NCBI RefSeq assembly: GCF_019393635.1
Contig: NC_057863.1
Coordinates: 640,451,806 to 640,515,805, forward strand
Source: Dromiciops gliroides
Taxonomy: Eukaryota; Chordata; Mammalia; Microbiotheria; Microbiotheriidae
Direction of reading: 5' to 3'
DNA: 64,000 nucleotides
Shown: piece by piece, positions 21,355-33,098 of the stretch
Position numbering within the stretch: position 1 is the stretch's first letter
Layout of the letters: each line of letters starts with the position of its first letter
Notes under the pieces: generated by a model
Seen by the model: the letters and a program-made list of their open reading frames with translations, nothing else
The model's database searches: none
Told to the model about the DNA's origin: nothing
Position numbers and translations under genes: made by a program

Positions 21355-21496
21355 TATTTTTTGAGGCAATTGGGGTTAAGGGACTTGTCCAGGGTCACAC
21401 AGCTAGTAAATGTCAAGTGTCTGAGGCCAGATGTGAACTCAGGGCCTCCTGACTCCAGGACTGGTGCTCTATCCACTGTACCACCTAGCTGTCCTG
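21355..21496 (-). mobile_element. CORE-SINE in L1
   Basis: TTGAGGCAATTGGGGTTAAG through CCACCTAGCTGTCCTG. Confidence 0.9.
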
Positions 21497-21507
21497 CTTA
21501 TAACTTC

Positions 21508-21682
21508 TTTTTCTTTCTTTCTTTCTTTCTTTTTTTTTTTTTTTTTGGTGAGGCAATTGGGGTTAAGTGACTTGCCTGGGGTCACATAGCTAATAAGTGT
21601 CAAGTGTCTGAGGACAGATTTGAACTCAGGTCCTTCTGAATCCAGGACTGGTGCTCTATCCACTGCACCACCTAGCTTCCCC
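21508..21682 (-). mobile_element. CORE-SINE in L1, next to the previous one
   Basis: TTCT/poly-T tail, then GGTGAGGCAATTGGGGTTAA through CCACCTAGCTTCCCC. The short motif TGCTTAT flanks it. Confidence 0.9.
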
Positions 21683-22629
21683 TGCTTATCATTTCTTATA
21701 GCACATGTTCCATCATTATCAAATACCACAACTTGTTCAGCCATTCCCTAAATTATGGGCATGCCCTCAATTTCTAATTTTTTGCCATTACAAAAAGAGC
21801 CACTATAAATATCTTCATGCAAATAGGCCATTTTCTATTTTCTTTGATCTTTTTGAGATACATACCTAGTGGCAGCATCACTGGGTCAAAGGGTATGCAG
21901 AGTTTTATAGCATAGTTCCAACTTGTTTTCCAGAATGGTCGGACCAGCTTACAGCTCCACCAACAATGCATTAGTCTCCCTATTTTTCCACATCTTCCAA
22001 GTGAGGGTTTTCTAGGGATAGGGGAGACTTGGCCATTTTTGGAGGCAGCAGAGAAGCCAGTAGGAAGAAAATTAAGATTATTAACACATTACATCAGGAT
22101 AAATGTTTATGGAGTCATGACTAGACATTTTTTTTCACTTGGGGCAAAAACAAGTGAGGGGGTAGAGTGGTAGTGGCCTACAAACAGTTTAGTCACAGGC
22201 ATCATCAGTCATGCCAGGAGAAGGGGGCTGAAGGGGAAGTTAGGCTGGGGCAAAGGGCGTTAACAGCTATGGCACCTTGTGGATGGGAGTTACTCCATGC
22301 AATAGCCAAGAAGGTTGGCAGAGGAACACAACATGGAGAGTGGTCATAGAGGGAAGGAAGCACACCCTAAACCACATGAGAGAGTCCAGAGGCAAAGCCC
22401 TTGTTTACAGCACTTGTTACACTTCTTGTTTCTAATGTTTTGAAACCTCTAACATGTTACTATGGTATCCTCAGTGAAAGCAACATGCATGTCACAGAAT
22501 TTGAGGATTGGAGGGGTCCTCAGTAGTGGGCCAGTCCAACCCATACATGAAGAGACCTTTGGTATAGATGCCTGACATATTTTGTATTTTGTATAGATCT
22601 ACAGATTTCCAAGTCGCCTACCCCTTCTG

Positions 22630-22705
22630 AGACTGGTTCATTTCTGTCTTTGTATTGCCGGTGTCTGGCAAATAGTAGGTGCTTAATAAATGCTTGTGAA
22701 TGGAC
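22630..22705 (+). mobile_element. L2 terminus
   Basis: TTGTATTGCCGGTGTCTGGC, AAATAGTAGGTGCTTAATAA. Confidence 0.65.
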
Positions 22706-22879
22706 AGTTAGATTAAAAATCAAGTAATAATGCTAAACCCATGTCTTTCTCTTTTTGTGGATATGGAAATATGTTTATTGATTTAATTCAAAAGTAGCAT
22801 ATAAAATTATGCATTCTGCTGAGAACTTTGATAAGAAATTTGGATAGATGTTTACCAAAGAATGCTATCTAATATAGCG

Positions 22880-23100
22880 AAAAAGCAGTTGAGTGATACA
22901 GTGGATAGAGTGCCAGCCTTGGAGTCAGGAGGACCTGAGTTCAAATTTGGCCTCAGATGCTAGCTGTGTGACCTTGGGCAAGTCACTTAACCCGTTTGTC
23001 TCAGTTTCCTCATCAGTAAAATGAGCTGGAGAAAGAAATGTCAAACTATTCCAGTATTTTTGCCAAGAAAATCCCAATGGGGTCATGAACACAACTAATT
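22880..23100 (+). mobile_element. Long-form CORE-SINE
   Basis: Head, CORE, then the long 3' arm: AATGAGCTGGAGAAAGAAAT, TCCAGTATTTTTGCCAAGAA, GGGGTCATGAACACAAC. Confidence 0.85.
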
Positions 23101-23230
23101 GTCCCCTACCAAGGAAAGGGACAACAAGGGTAATGCATTCCCAATTTTGAAGATGAATTTCATTTTCTAGTCAGAACCTTCTCACCTCCCTTATATAGTA
23201 CTCTTCACCATACATTGAAATACAGGACAA

Positions 23231-23398
23231 GGGGCATCTAGGTGGTGCAGTGGATAGAGCACTGGCCCTGGATTCAGGAGGACCTGAGTTCAAATCCAAC
23301 CTCAGACCCTTGACACTTACTAGCTGTGTGACCCTGGGCAAGTCACTTAACCCCAATTGCCTCACTAAAAAAAAAAAAAAGAAAGAAAAAAAAGAAAA
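23231..23398 (+). mobile_element. CORE-SINE, perfect TSD
   Basis: 14-bp duplication GAAATACAGGACAA at 23217-23230 and 23399-23412; intact A-tail. Confidence 0.96.
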
Positions 23399-24139
23399 GA
23401 AATACAGGACAATAAGAATCCATTTTGGACATCAAAATTTCAATGGACTTTAGCTTCTGAATTATCAAACAGATATCATTAGTTTTATTACTTCTTGGGT
23501 GTGTCAGGATGGGATTGGACTAAATGACCTCTGAGATCACTTCTAACTCTCACATTTTCTGACCCTGTTATTTCATCTATAGATGATTCCAGGAAGAAGA
23601 AAAGAGTATAGTGTGGGTAGAATGTAAACAAAAGGAAAGGGGTATTAGAAAAATCATCCATACAGATATATACAGGCATAGACAAAAAAAACAACACCAC
23701 AGAGAATAATGAGGACATGACCAGCTAATAGAATGTAAATAAATTGTGCCTTTAAGAAGCTTGTTAGCCATGTCCAGCTGTTTAATATTTGGATCTACTG
23801 TATTAAGTAGATACTAAGATTTACTAAGAGTTTATCTGAGAATACTGAAATCTGAATTGTTAACAAATATTGAACAGATAGTTCTTTCCCACATTTAGGC
23901 TTATTAAAAATTTGGGCCTCCTCAGATGGGGGCTCCCTGAGGACATGTCATAAGCAAGACCATATCAAAAAAAATCTCTAAAATCCCCAAATTATCTGGC
24001 ATCTTACAACAATATCCTTGGATAAAGTTATTTCCTAGGAATTCCTCTTCACTCCTCTGCAGCCATGTCTTTGTTTCTTTCTACAATGGTCTCTTCCTGT
24101 GGTAGCTTACCTTTTTGTTCAACATCCAAAAGTAAAGTG

Positions 24140-24265
24140 ACCAGGGGTAAGCTTAGATTGTCCTTGAGGGCAGAGTTTGTCTTTTGCTTCCTTTGTATCC
24201 CCAGAATTTGGCACAATGCTTGATACATAATAGGCATTTAATAAATGTTTATTGATTGAGTGGAT
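24140..24265 (+). mobile_element. L2 terminus
   Basis: CTTAGATTGTCCTTGAGGGC, CCTTTGTATCCCCAGAATTT, CATTTAATAAATGTTTATTG. Confidence 0.8.
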
Positions 24266-24275
24266 TATCAAATAT

Positions 24276-24412
24276 CCTTCCTCCCTTTCTCCTTTCCTTC
24301 CTTCCTTCATTTATACCTCCCTCCCTCTCTCCCTCCTTTCCTCCTCTTCCTTCCTCCCTCCCTCCCTTCCTTTCTCTCTCTCTGCCTCTCTCTTCCTTCC
24401 TTCCTTTTTCTT
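24276..24412. repeat. (CTTC/CTCC)n polypyrimidine tract
   Basis: Nearly pure pyrimidine on the plus strand for about 135 bases. Confidence 0.9.
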
Positions 24413-25010
24413 TTAAAGTTAATTTTTAGTCAATTAAAATCTGCCTTTTTTCCTTCCCTTCCTTTACCTGAAAAAGAAAGTGAAACAACATCACGGTTAC
24501 AAACTTTATATACAAACATGCATAGTCAAACAAAAGAAATTTCATAGCATTGACTTTGTCCAAAAATAAAAACCAAAACCTATCTTGATCTTCCCTTTTG
24601 GTCCATTCCCCTTCTGTCAGGAGGTAGGCAGCATGTATCATCATGAGTCTTCTGGAAGCATGTTTGGCTGTTTCTTTTATCAGAATTCCTACATCTTTCC
24701 AAGCTGCTTGTCTTTACAATGTTATTGAGAATGTATGGAGAAATTGTTCTCACGGTCCTGCTCACCTTATGCTGCATCAGTTCATAAGTCTTCTCAGGTT
24801 TCTTTGAAGCCATCCTCTTCATCATTTCTCTCAGCACAGTAATATTCCATCCCATTCATATACCATAACTTGTTTTGCTATTCTCCAGGTGATGGGCACT
24901 CCCCAGTTTCCAGTTCATTGCCACCACCAAAAAAGTCTTTATATATGTTTTTTGTACATATAGGACCTTTTCCTCACTCTTGTGCTTTGAGTATTATTTC
25001 CAGGAATGTT
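24413..25010 (-). mobile_element. L1 LINE 3' end, second subfamily, reverse
   Basis: CATGCATAGTCAAACAAAAG, TTGACTTTGTCCAAAAATAA and CTGTCAGGAGGTAGGCAGCA are the reverse of an L1 3' UTR clearly different from the one at 20285. Confidence 0.65.
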
Positions 25011-25685
25011 CATTGTTTCCAGATGTACAGACTCTGTGTCCTTTACTGCTATTTTCACAGCTTTAAGATACGTATTCATGCTGATGTCTGGACTTGTGAG
25101 TGTTTCATGCATTTATGTTCTGTTTTTCAACTCAGTTTCATGGCTGGACTTCCCCTAAAATCTCACACGCTTCACTCTCTTGGAACTGTTGACCTTTTGG
25201 TCTTGCCAAAATGCGGTTGCTGATTCTGTCCATTCCTTTCCGTAGCTGCTGAACAGAAGGCTGAAATCTTCTTCTATTTTAGGGGCTCCATCCTGTTTGA
25301 GCTGTCCATTGGTCATCCTTTCCTTACACACATTCTTGAGAATATCTCAGGCACGTGTCAAAGTTATCCTCCCAATCTTCATCCAGTCATCATGCACTGT
25401 GTGTGATGAAGAAAATTTAAATAAAACATGCTCCCTCGCTTTCATTATCAGTACAGTAATGACTGACAATTATAGAGCTTCCAAGTTTGCCTAATTGGAC
25501 ACTAGGGGTCAATGCCTGCTGTGGAGTATAAAGCCCCAGCCTTCCTTGTTAGGTTATATTTGCAAAGCTCCTTAAACATATTGACTTATTTAATCTTTGC
25601 CTTTTGAGGAAGGTTGCTCATATGAAGGTAGTTCATATGATCATATACTCCTGAGAGCCACTCTGCATTCAGCACTGAGAGCCTC
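25011..25685. other. Unassigned intergenic sequence
   Basis: No gene or clear repeat recognised; possibly an older part of the preceding L1. Confidence 0.3.
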
Positions 25686-25689
25686 CAAC

Positions 25690-25940
25690 ATCCTTATTCT
25701 TGTTGTTGTTGTTGTTGTTGAGTTATTTCAGTCATGCCTGACTCTTTGTAACCCTATTTAGGGTTTTCCTGGCAAAGATACTGGAGTGGTTTGCTATTTC
25801 CTTCAACTCATTTTACAGATGAGGAAACTGAGGCAAATAAGTGACTTGTCCAGGGTCACACAGCTAGTAAATGTCTGAGGTGATCTGAGGTCTTTCAGAC
25901 CATAGGCCTGGTGGTCTCTCCACTGTACCAACTCACTTTG
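25690..25940 (-). mobile_element. Long-form CORE-SINE, reverse
   Basis: GTT repeat end, TCAGTCATGCCTGACTCTTT, CTGGCAAAGATACTGGAGTG, ACAGATGAGGAAACTGAGGC, GGGTCACACAGCTAGTAAAT. Confidence 0.85.
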
Positions 25941-25944
25941 CAAT

Positions 25945-26930
25945 GAAGAAACCAAACCCCACCCTGGAGGCTGAGTAATTTACAAAGTCACAGAGACCAA
26001 AGAGAGTACTGTGAGTGAGGCAACAAGCATTTTACTTGTGTGAGGATACCAAAAAAACAATTTGGCTGGAGGCTCCATAAGATGAGGAAACCCAGATTTA
26101 TCAACCAAATCAATCTCCCCCTCCATGCCCTATAACTACTCATTCCCCAAATTCCTCCACCCCCTTTCCCACCTGCGTATTGACTTAGTCAAGTTTGGAA
26201 TGTACCCCCCAAACAGAGACCCAAGAAACCAGGAATTTTTGTACCTGGGGCAAGGGTAGGGTGTGGAAGTGGGGAGGAGAAGAAATGGTTCGCTTGGAGT
26301 GTGTCAAGTGAGCAGAAGGTACATGCTGTGACACACAAAGGGGTTCTCAAGCTGGTGCTGAGGAGATAGTATGGGTCAGGATCTAGGAAAGAAAATGTTC
26401 CCAGCCTTCATTGAGGGGGTGGGAAGTGAAGCGGGATATGACCACCAGAGGAGAGAGGGGAAGAAGGGTCCATTTTGAGGGTTCTAGCTATTGGAACCCT
26501 CTAAATTTTAGTACCCTGAGGCAGAGCCCCAGTTGCTTTTTCCTAGTTATAGCTCTGCCCCCAACACCCCATCTCAACCTGCTGAAGTCCTTCCCCTCAT
26601 TCAGTAATGCCCAGTTCTCAGATGCCGCCTCCAGCAGGAATCACCCCCCGCCCAAGCTGGACTTCTCCCACCTCAGCTCTCCCCTGGTGCTTTCTTTGGT
26701 CTTTCTCTCTCATCACAGTCTTTATCATAATTCATTTTATGGTTATCTGTGTTGTGTATGATCTACCCTGGGGACATTGTGACTCTGGAGGAAAGAAATG
26801 CTATCTGATTTGCCAAGTATGCCTGGCCAGGACAGATCCACACACACAGCAAGCAATGAATAGATATTTGTTGAATTCAAGTAAAATCCAAGAAGGTGAC
26901 CTAATTGGTATGAATTTTAAGAGTCTCCCC
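25945..26930. other. Repeat-poor intergenic block
   Basis: No splice-bounded exon or recognisable element. A weak L2-like scrap ends near 26880 (GAATAGATATTTGTTGAATT). Confidence 0.35.
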
Positions 26931-26944
26931 TTAGATGCTGGGCC

Positions 26945-27235
26945 TCCTGCTCAGACCAGGAGCCCCCTGAGGGCAGGATCTGAGTCTCCCCTTCAGACTA
27001 GGAGCTTCCTGAGGGCAGGATCTGACTTCTCCCCTTCAGACTAGGAACCCTCTGAGGGCAGGATCTGGGTCTTCTCAGATGGAGGCTCTCTGAAGAAAGG
27101 ACCCTGTCTTCTCTTAAACCCGGGAGCTTCCTGGGGGCAGGTACTACGAGTCCAGCTCAGACTGGGGCTCCATCAAGGCAGGGGCTGTGTCTCTTTTTCA
27201 AACCTGAGACTCCACTAGAGTAGGAAATTCTCCCT
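26945..27235. repeat. Minisatellite, about 42-bp unit, about seven copies
   Basis: Units of the form CAGACTAGGAGCTTCCTGAG GGCAGGATCTG... start at about 26952, 26994, 27037, 27076, 27117, 27158 and 27200. The unit resembles the L2 3' motif 'gagctccttgagggcaggga'. Confidence 0.8.
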
Positions 27236-27785
27236 TAGTTGCCCTGGGGGCTATCACAGGTGATCTTCCCGTAAGATTGGTTCATGAACCCTCCCCGTCA
27301 GAGTGGGGAAAGGAGGGGGCAGAGATGCCACGAAATCCTATGTCTGACAATGAACCTCATCTTTCCCCAAACATCTCCCCTTTGGGGAGTTTCACTATTA
27401 CTGTGGAAGGCACCACCAGCATGTTCCCAGTCAGCCAGGCTCACAGTCTGGGTGTTATCCTCATCTCCTCCCTCACCCCCCACATACCCAACCTCTCACC
27501 AAATCTTATCATTTCCATCTTCATATCTCTCACGATGTCCCCTTCTGTCCTCTCTTGCAGCCATCACCTTTGTATAGACCCTTGTCACTTCTCACCCTGG
27601 GCCATGGTAATAACTTCCAAGGGGATTTTCCTAGAGTGTAAACCTAAGCATGTCACCTCCAAATCAATAACTCCAATGGCTCCCTATTACCTCCAGAATC
27701 AAATATGAACTGTTCTCTTTAATATTAAAAGTTCTTCACAACCAGGTCCCTTTTAACCTTCCCAATCTTTTTATTCTTTACTACC

Positions 27786-27975
27786 TTCCACACTTAACAC
27801 TTACTGGCTGTGTGACCCTGGGCAAGTCACTTAACCTACTTGGTCTCAGTTTCCTCATCTGTAAAATGAGCTAGGGAAGGAAATGACAAACCATTCCAGT
27901 ATCTTTGCCAAGAAAACCCCAAATGGGGTCATGAAGAGTCAGACACCACTGAAAATGACCGAACAACAACTTCTC
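27786..27975 (+). mobile_element. Long-form CORE-SINE, 5'-truncated
   Basis: CTGTGTGACCCTGGGCAAGT, CTCATCTGTAAAATGAGCTA, AATGGGGTCATGAAGAGTCA. Confidence 0.85.
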
Positions 27976-28140
27976 CACTCACTCTAGGATCTAGCCATAC
28001 TGGTCTACTGGCTGTTCCTCAAGCACAACACTATCTCACATCTCCATGCCTTTGCACTGGCTATGCCCCATAGCTGGGATGCTTTCCCTCTTCACCTCCC
28101 CTCTCAGAATCCCAGACTTCCTTTAAGACTCAGTTTCACT

Positions 28141-29159
28141 CCAATTGAGAAATGGTCAAAAGATCGGAACAGGCAGTTTTCAGAAAAAGAAATCAAAGCT
28201 ATCTATTGCCATATTGAAAAAAAAAAGTTCTAAATCACTATTGAATAGAGAAATACAAATTAAAACAACTCTGAGGTACCACATCACACCTATCAGATTG
28301 GCTAATATGACAAAAAAGGAAAATGATAAATGTTGGAGAAGCTGTGGAAAAATTAGAATGATAATGCATTGTTGGTGGAGTTGTGAACTGATCCAACCAT
28401 TCTGGAGAGTAATTTGGAATTGTGCCCAAAAGGCTATGGGACTGTGCATACCCTTTGACCTAGTAATACCACTACTAGGTCTGTATCCCAAAGAGATCAT
28501 AGAAAAGGGAAAAGGACCCAGATATACAAAAATATTCCTAGCAGCTCTCTTTGTGGTGGCAAAGAATTGGAAATAGAGGGAATGCCCATCAATTGGGGAA
28601 TGGCTGAACAAGTTGTCGTATATGAATGTAAGGGAATACTATTTTGCTGTAAGAAATGATGAGCAGGCAGATTTCAGAAAACCTGGAAAGGCTTAAGTGA
28701 ACTGATGCTGAGTGAAGTGAGCAGAACTGGGAGAAAACTGTACACAGTAATAACAACATTGTGTGATGATCAACTGTGATAGACTTGGCTCTTCTCAGTA
28801 GTGCAATGATCCAAGATAATTCCAAAGGACTCGTGATAGAAAATGTTCTGCACATCCAGAAAAAAAGAACTGTGTATTCTAAATGCAGATTGAAACATAC
28901 TGTTTCTACTTTTTGGTTGTTTTTTTTTCTTTTTCGAGGTTTTTCCCTTTTGTTCTGATTCTTCTTTCACAACATGACTAATGCAGAAATATATTTAATG
29001 TCATTGTACATATATAACCTATATCAGATTGCTTTCTGTCTTGGGGAGGGGGGAGAGAAGGGAGACAATTTGGAACTCAAAATCTTATGAAGATGAATGT
29101 TGAAAACTATCTTTACATGTAACTGGAAAATAATAAAATACTTTTATGATTATATAAAA
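28141..29159 (+). mobile_element. 5'-truncated L1 LINE with ORF2 C-terminus and 3' UTR
   Basis: Encodes the L1 ORF2 tail (MHCWWSCELIQPFWRVIWN, then IPFDLVIPLLGLYPKEI) with in-frame damage. The 3' UTR ends in AATAATAAAATACTTTTA. It inserted inside an L2; flanking AAGACTCAGTTTC / AAGACAGCTTC is a decayed duplication. Confidence 0.9.
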
Positions 29160-29395
29160 AAAGACAGCTTCGATCCCACCTTCTGTAGGAGATACTAAAG
29201 CCCCTCTGGGACTACCACACATCTTATCTATATCCATCTTGTATGTATAGGTTGTCTCCTTAGAATGTCAGTCCTTTGAGGGAAGGGACTGTTTCTTTTT
29301 GCTTTTCCTTTGTGACTCCAGTGTGTGACTTTGTAACCCAGTGCCCGGCACTTGCTCAGTACGTAATGAATACTTTTTGTTGATTGATTGATTTT

Positions 29396-29935
29396 ATAAA
29401 TGAAGGCTGGATGGCAGGAAGCCCAGTTAGGAGGCTAGTATACCAGTCTAAGCTAGAGCTAATGAGGGCCGGGACTAGTCTGGAGGTTGAGGGACTAGAG
29501 AGGAGGGGAGGGACACAGTGGATATTGTCAAGAGTAGAGTTAGTAGGACTTTGAAACTGGTTGGTTTGTGAGCACAGCGTGAAGGAGGGAAGAGTTAAAG
29601 CAGTCTTAAGTTTCCAGGCTGGCTGCCTAGGAGGGTGATGGTGAAGTGATAGGGAAATCTGGAGAGGCAGGTTTGGGGAGGGCACCATCATAAACTTGAG
29701 TTGAGACATGTTGAATTTGAGGTGTGGGGGATGGAATGACATCCAGGGATTGATAGAGATTTGAGAGTCATTGGTACAGAGTGCGTAGCTGAGGGCTATG
29801 GGAGTGGAAGAGATTACTACAGGAAAAAATGCATAGAGAAGGAAAGAGGGCCAAAGAGAGAGGCTTGCTGGGATGCCTACGTGTTGGGGGGAAGGAGAAG
29901 AAGGAGGTTGTGAAGGAATCACAGAATGTCAGTCA
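29396..29935 (-). mobile_element. L2 LINE body, reverse
   Basis: CAGTTAGGAGGCTAGTATAC, AGTTGAGACATGTTGAATTT, GAGAGTCATTGGTACAGAG. Confidence 0.65.
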
Positions 29936-30259
29936 GCTGGGTCCCCACAGGCTATCTAGCCTCACCCACACCTGAGCAAAGATCCTCTCCAGAGCATGCC
30001 TGGCCTGATTCAGGCTGCACTGGGAACTCTGGTTTGAGACTGAACTTGTAGAAAATCTGACAATTAATAAAAGGAGGTTTTATCCAACCATTGCAAGGGA
30101 AAGATACCCTGACCATGGAAAGGATAGGAAGCTAGGAAACAGAATTGATTCATTTGGGTGTAGGCTCCCTGTCCCTGTGTTGCCCAGGATGGTGTGCTGG
30201 TCAGAAGCTTTTGGGAGGAGTCAGGTGACTCCTCAGAAAATCCACTGGAGACATCAGTT

Positions 30260-30420
30260 TCAGTTAGTCAATTAATCAAGCATTTATTAAGCACCTACTA
30301 TGTTCCAGGTAATGTGTTGGATATTAGAAATATACAAAAACAAATCTGAAACAGTCCCTTTCCTCAAAGAGTTTACATTCTCTAAGGGGAGATATCATGG
30401 ATGGATATAGGCATGAAACC
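30260..30420 (-). mobile_element. L2 terminus, reverse
   Basis: AAGCATTTATTAAGCACCTA, GTTCCAGGTAATGTGTTGGA, CCTCAAAGAGTTTACATTCT. Confidence 0.8.
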
Positions 30421-30871
30421 AGCTTGCAATGGCTCAGGAGAGCTGATTGTTAAATTTTCAGTGTGATCGTTTACACCTCAGAAATTGGCGAACCTTACAA
30501 GTTAAGGCTTGATTCATTCTTTTGTTGATCATATAGACTTAAGAAAGTGATGGAGAAAATATAAATTATGCAGATTAAAGTTTAAAATGTATCCCATGGG
30601 TATACTCCCCCAACCCCAGAGCTGATTGTTAAACATCATACCATAAAGGTATGTACAAAATAAATGCAAGGCAGTCTTGGGGGAGGCACAAGCAACTGGG
30701 TGGTGATGGTGATGAAACTTAGGACCACTGGGGCACAAATGGTGTTTTCATCCCTGCTCTCCATGTAAGGCAAAGGATCCCCAGGAGAAAAGTTAATTTG
30801 GAAGGTGAAGAGTTGGTTAAGAATATGGTGTCTGTCACAAAAAGCTCAATATCAATAGGATATAAAAGTTC

Positions 30872-30876
<5 letters not shown>
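30421..30876. other. Unassigned intergenic sequence
   Basis: No gene or clear repeat recognised. Confidence 0.3.

Positions 30877-30918
<42 letters not shown>
30877..30918. repeat. (AG)n microsatellite
   Basis: About 20 uninterrupted AG units. Confidence 0.97.
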
Positions 30919-30921
<3 letters not shown>

Positions 30922-31125
30922 AAGGAGATGACACCTTTTACATTTGTGGCGAGGGGGAGAATTCTTAACAACCGAAAGACAGAAGAGATCACACAAGATA
31001 AAAATAAGTACTTTTGGGTTGTATGAAGTTGAAAAGCCTTTATATGAACAAAATCAAAATACTTAGGATAAGAAGGGAAACTCCTAATGGGGGAAATCTT
31101 TGCATCAAATATCATAGGTATCTTA

Positions 31126-31275
31126 GAGACCACTAAGTCTGAACCTCTCATTATACAAATGAGGAAACCAAGGCACAGAAAAGTTAAGTGACTTGCTCAG
31201 GATCATACAGCTAGTATCTGAGGTGAGATTTGAACCCAGGTCCTCTTTTCTCCAAGTCTACCCCTCTATACCACA
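31126..31275 (-). mobile_element. MIR SINE, reverse
   Basis: CAAATGAGGAAACCAAGGCA, GTTAAGTGACTTGCTCAGGA, GATTTGAACCCAGGTCCTC. Confidence 0.8.
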
Positions 31276-31369
31276 CTCCAAGTTATATAGGAAATGAACA
31301 CAGGGATATAAAACTGAGTCACTCTTCAGTGAATAGTCAAAAGATATGAATCGCAAATTGTTCACAGTT

Positions 31370-32760
31370 TATGAAAGCTCAGTCCAAATCAAACTGAAGA
31401 TGAAAATAGCTCCAAAGCTTCTTCTCACACCTGGCAAATTCACAGAGATAGCAAAGCATGGAGATAGTCAATGCTGGAGGGGCTGAGGAAAGATTGGCCC
31501 ATGAATATATTCACAGTGAAGCTGTGAGTTGTTCTGGAAAGCACCTTGGAACTATGCTAAGAAAGTGACTAAAATGTCACGCCATTTAAGCCAGGGATCG
31601 ATCCTACTTCGAGGTACATATCTCATGAATAGGTCAAAAACAGAAAGAATGACCCTATGTAAATGGGACCAGTTAGGTGGTACAGTGTTTAGAGCCCTGA
31701 GCCTGGAGTGAGGAAGACCTGAGTTCAAATCTGCCCTCACACACTTAGTAGCTGTGTGACTTTAGACAAATCATTTAAGTACTGCTTGTCTCAATTTCCT
31801 CATCTAAAAACCAGGAATATTAACAGTACCTACTGCCTCCCATGGTTGTTGTCAGGATCAAATGAGATAATAATTGTAAAGTACTTAGTACAATGCCTGG
31901 CACAGAGAAAGCACTACATAAATGTTATCTATTGTTATTAGCTGTTATTATTTATAATTAGCTATTATTATTGTTATTATTAGTTCTCAACAGAAGAATT
32001 GCAAAGTTATCAACAACCATGTGAAAAAAGTCTCTAAAACATTAATAATAAGAAAAATGCAAACCAGAATAACCCTGAGCTTTCACTTCATATCTTGTAA
32101 ATTGTCAAGGATGACAAAAGATGGAAATAGTCAATTTTGGAAGGGGTCATGGGAAGACAGGCACACTGATGCATAGTTGGTGGAGTTGTGAATCAGCACA
32201 ACCATTCTGGAAAGCAATTTGGAATAAAGCTAAGAAGGTGACTAAAATGTCCATATCTTTTGACCCAGAGATTTCATTGCTGGGATTATATACCAAGAAG
32301 TCCATTAAAGAGAAAGTCCCCACATATACCAAAATATTTATGGCCATACTTTGTGTGATAGCAAAGAATTGGGAACAAAGTAGATTTCCATCGATTGGTG
32401 AATGGCTAATCAAATTGTGAATGTAATAGAATAAAAGACACTTTAAGAAAGGAGGTATGTGATGAAAGCAGAAAAGCATGAGATCTACGTGGACTGATGC
32501 AGAGCAAAGAAAACAGAGTCAAGCAAACAACATGCAGAATGACTACAACAAAGGAAATGGAAAGAACAACCACATTCAAAAACAAATAATAAATGTTGCA
32601 AAGTTACAAAGAACAAGTGGGACTTAAACGAAGAGATATGAGAAGACACCTACCCTTTCATGGAGGTGGGAGGTCCACAGATGTCACATATCGTGCATGT
32701 TTTTGAACTTTTTCAATGTATTGACCAGTTGTGCTGATTTTTTCTTCTTCCTTTTAAAAA
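31370..32760 (+). mobile_element. Two L1 ORF2-end fragments in series, separated by a THER1
   Basis: 31370-31662 and 31995-32760 both match the same ORF2 end: each contains AAGTGACTAAAATGTC after a 'hWWscE-qpFWka' codon block. Only the second continues into IPSIGEWLI... and the 3' region. Confidence 0.65.
31663..31990 (+). mobile_element. THER1/MIR-type SINE, near full length
   Basis: GACCAGTTAGGTGGTACAGT, GAGTTCAAATCTGCCCTCAC, ATGGTTGTTGTCAGGATCAA, GTACTTAGTACAATGCCTGG, ending in ATT repeats. Confidence 0.8.
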
Positions 32761-33057
32761 TTGTATTAAAAATACTATTTGTTATATGGTATAGCTCCCT
32801 GGGAAGGAGAGAGACACTGTGGCAAAATATGATATAAGAAACAAGAGGGCAATAACATTTATTTGAAAAAAGAAAAATATACCTCCTTTACATATTCTGT
32901 TAGACATGGCTGAAATACTACTTGTTTTTGCTGAAACACTTCCCACCCACCCCCCTTTTTATTTAAGTCTGCAGTGATGGCTCAAGGGGAAGGGGAGGTA
33001 GAGCAAGGAAAAGATATATTCAGAAATTAATAAGATACTTAAAAAACCCCAAAGTAC

Positions 33058-33098
33058 TAGTTCTGTGACCCTGGGCAAGTCACTTAACCCTGATTGAT
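33058..33098 (+). mobile_element. 5'-truncated CORE-SINE scrap
   Basis: GTTCTGTGACCCTGGGCAAG TCACTTAACCCTGATTG only, at the edge of the CR1 relic. Confidence 0.6.

Larger units (their letters stand above)
20285..21996 (-). mobile_element. 5'-truncated L1 LINE inserted in L2, itself hit by three SINEs
   Basis: Reads the marsupial L1 3' region in reverse (TTGGATATGGATAGCATTTT; the ORF2 end MHCWWSCKLVRPFWK at about 21970-21925). A 17-bp duplication CCAAGTRAGGGTTTTCT at 20268-20284 and 21997-22013 flanks the whole block. About 1.26 kb remains when the SINEs are removed. Confidence 0.88.
18405..22160 (-). mobile_element. L2 LINE, reverse, broken by three SINEs and an L1
   Basis: Reverse L2 runs from TAGTAAAGCACCTAATGTGT (18430) through GGCAATAGGGAGCCACAGGA and GGTCTGAAATAGGGTGGTGA to about 20284. 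It resumes after the L1 at 21997 (GTGAGGGTTTTCTAGGGATA). Confidence 0.75.
27340..29395 (+). mobile_element. L2 LINE 3' segment, split by a long-form SINE and an L1
   Basis: Pieces 27340-27785, 27976-28140 and 29160-29395 run in order: CACCAGCATGTTCCCAGTCA, CATGCCTTTGCACTGGCTAT, TAGAATGTCAGTCCTTTGAG. Confidence 0.7.

Noticed and set aside
26945..27235. CRISPR-like regular spacing
   Set aside because: Units are contiguous and similar throughout, with no unique spacers; it is a eukaryotic minisatellite.
28145..28576. 143-aa open frame with conserved-looking protein
   Set aside because: It is the C-terminal part of L1 ORF2 within a 5'-truncated L1, not a host gene.
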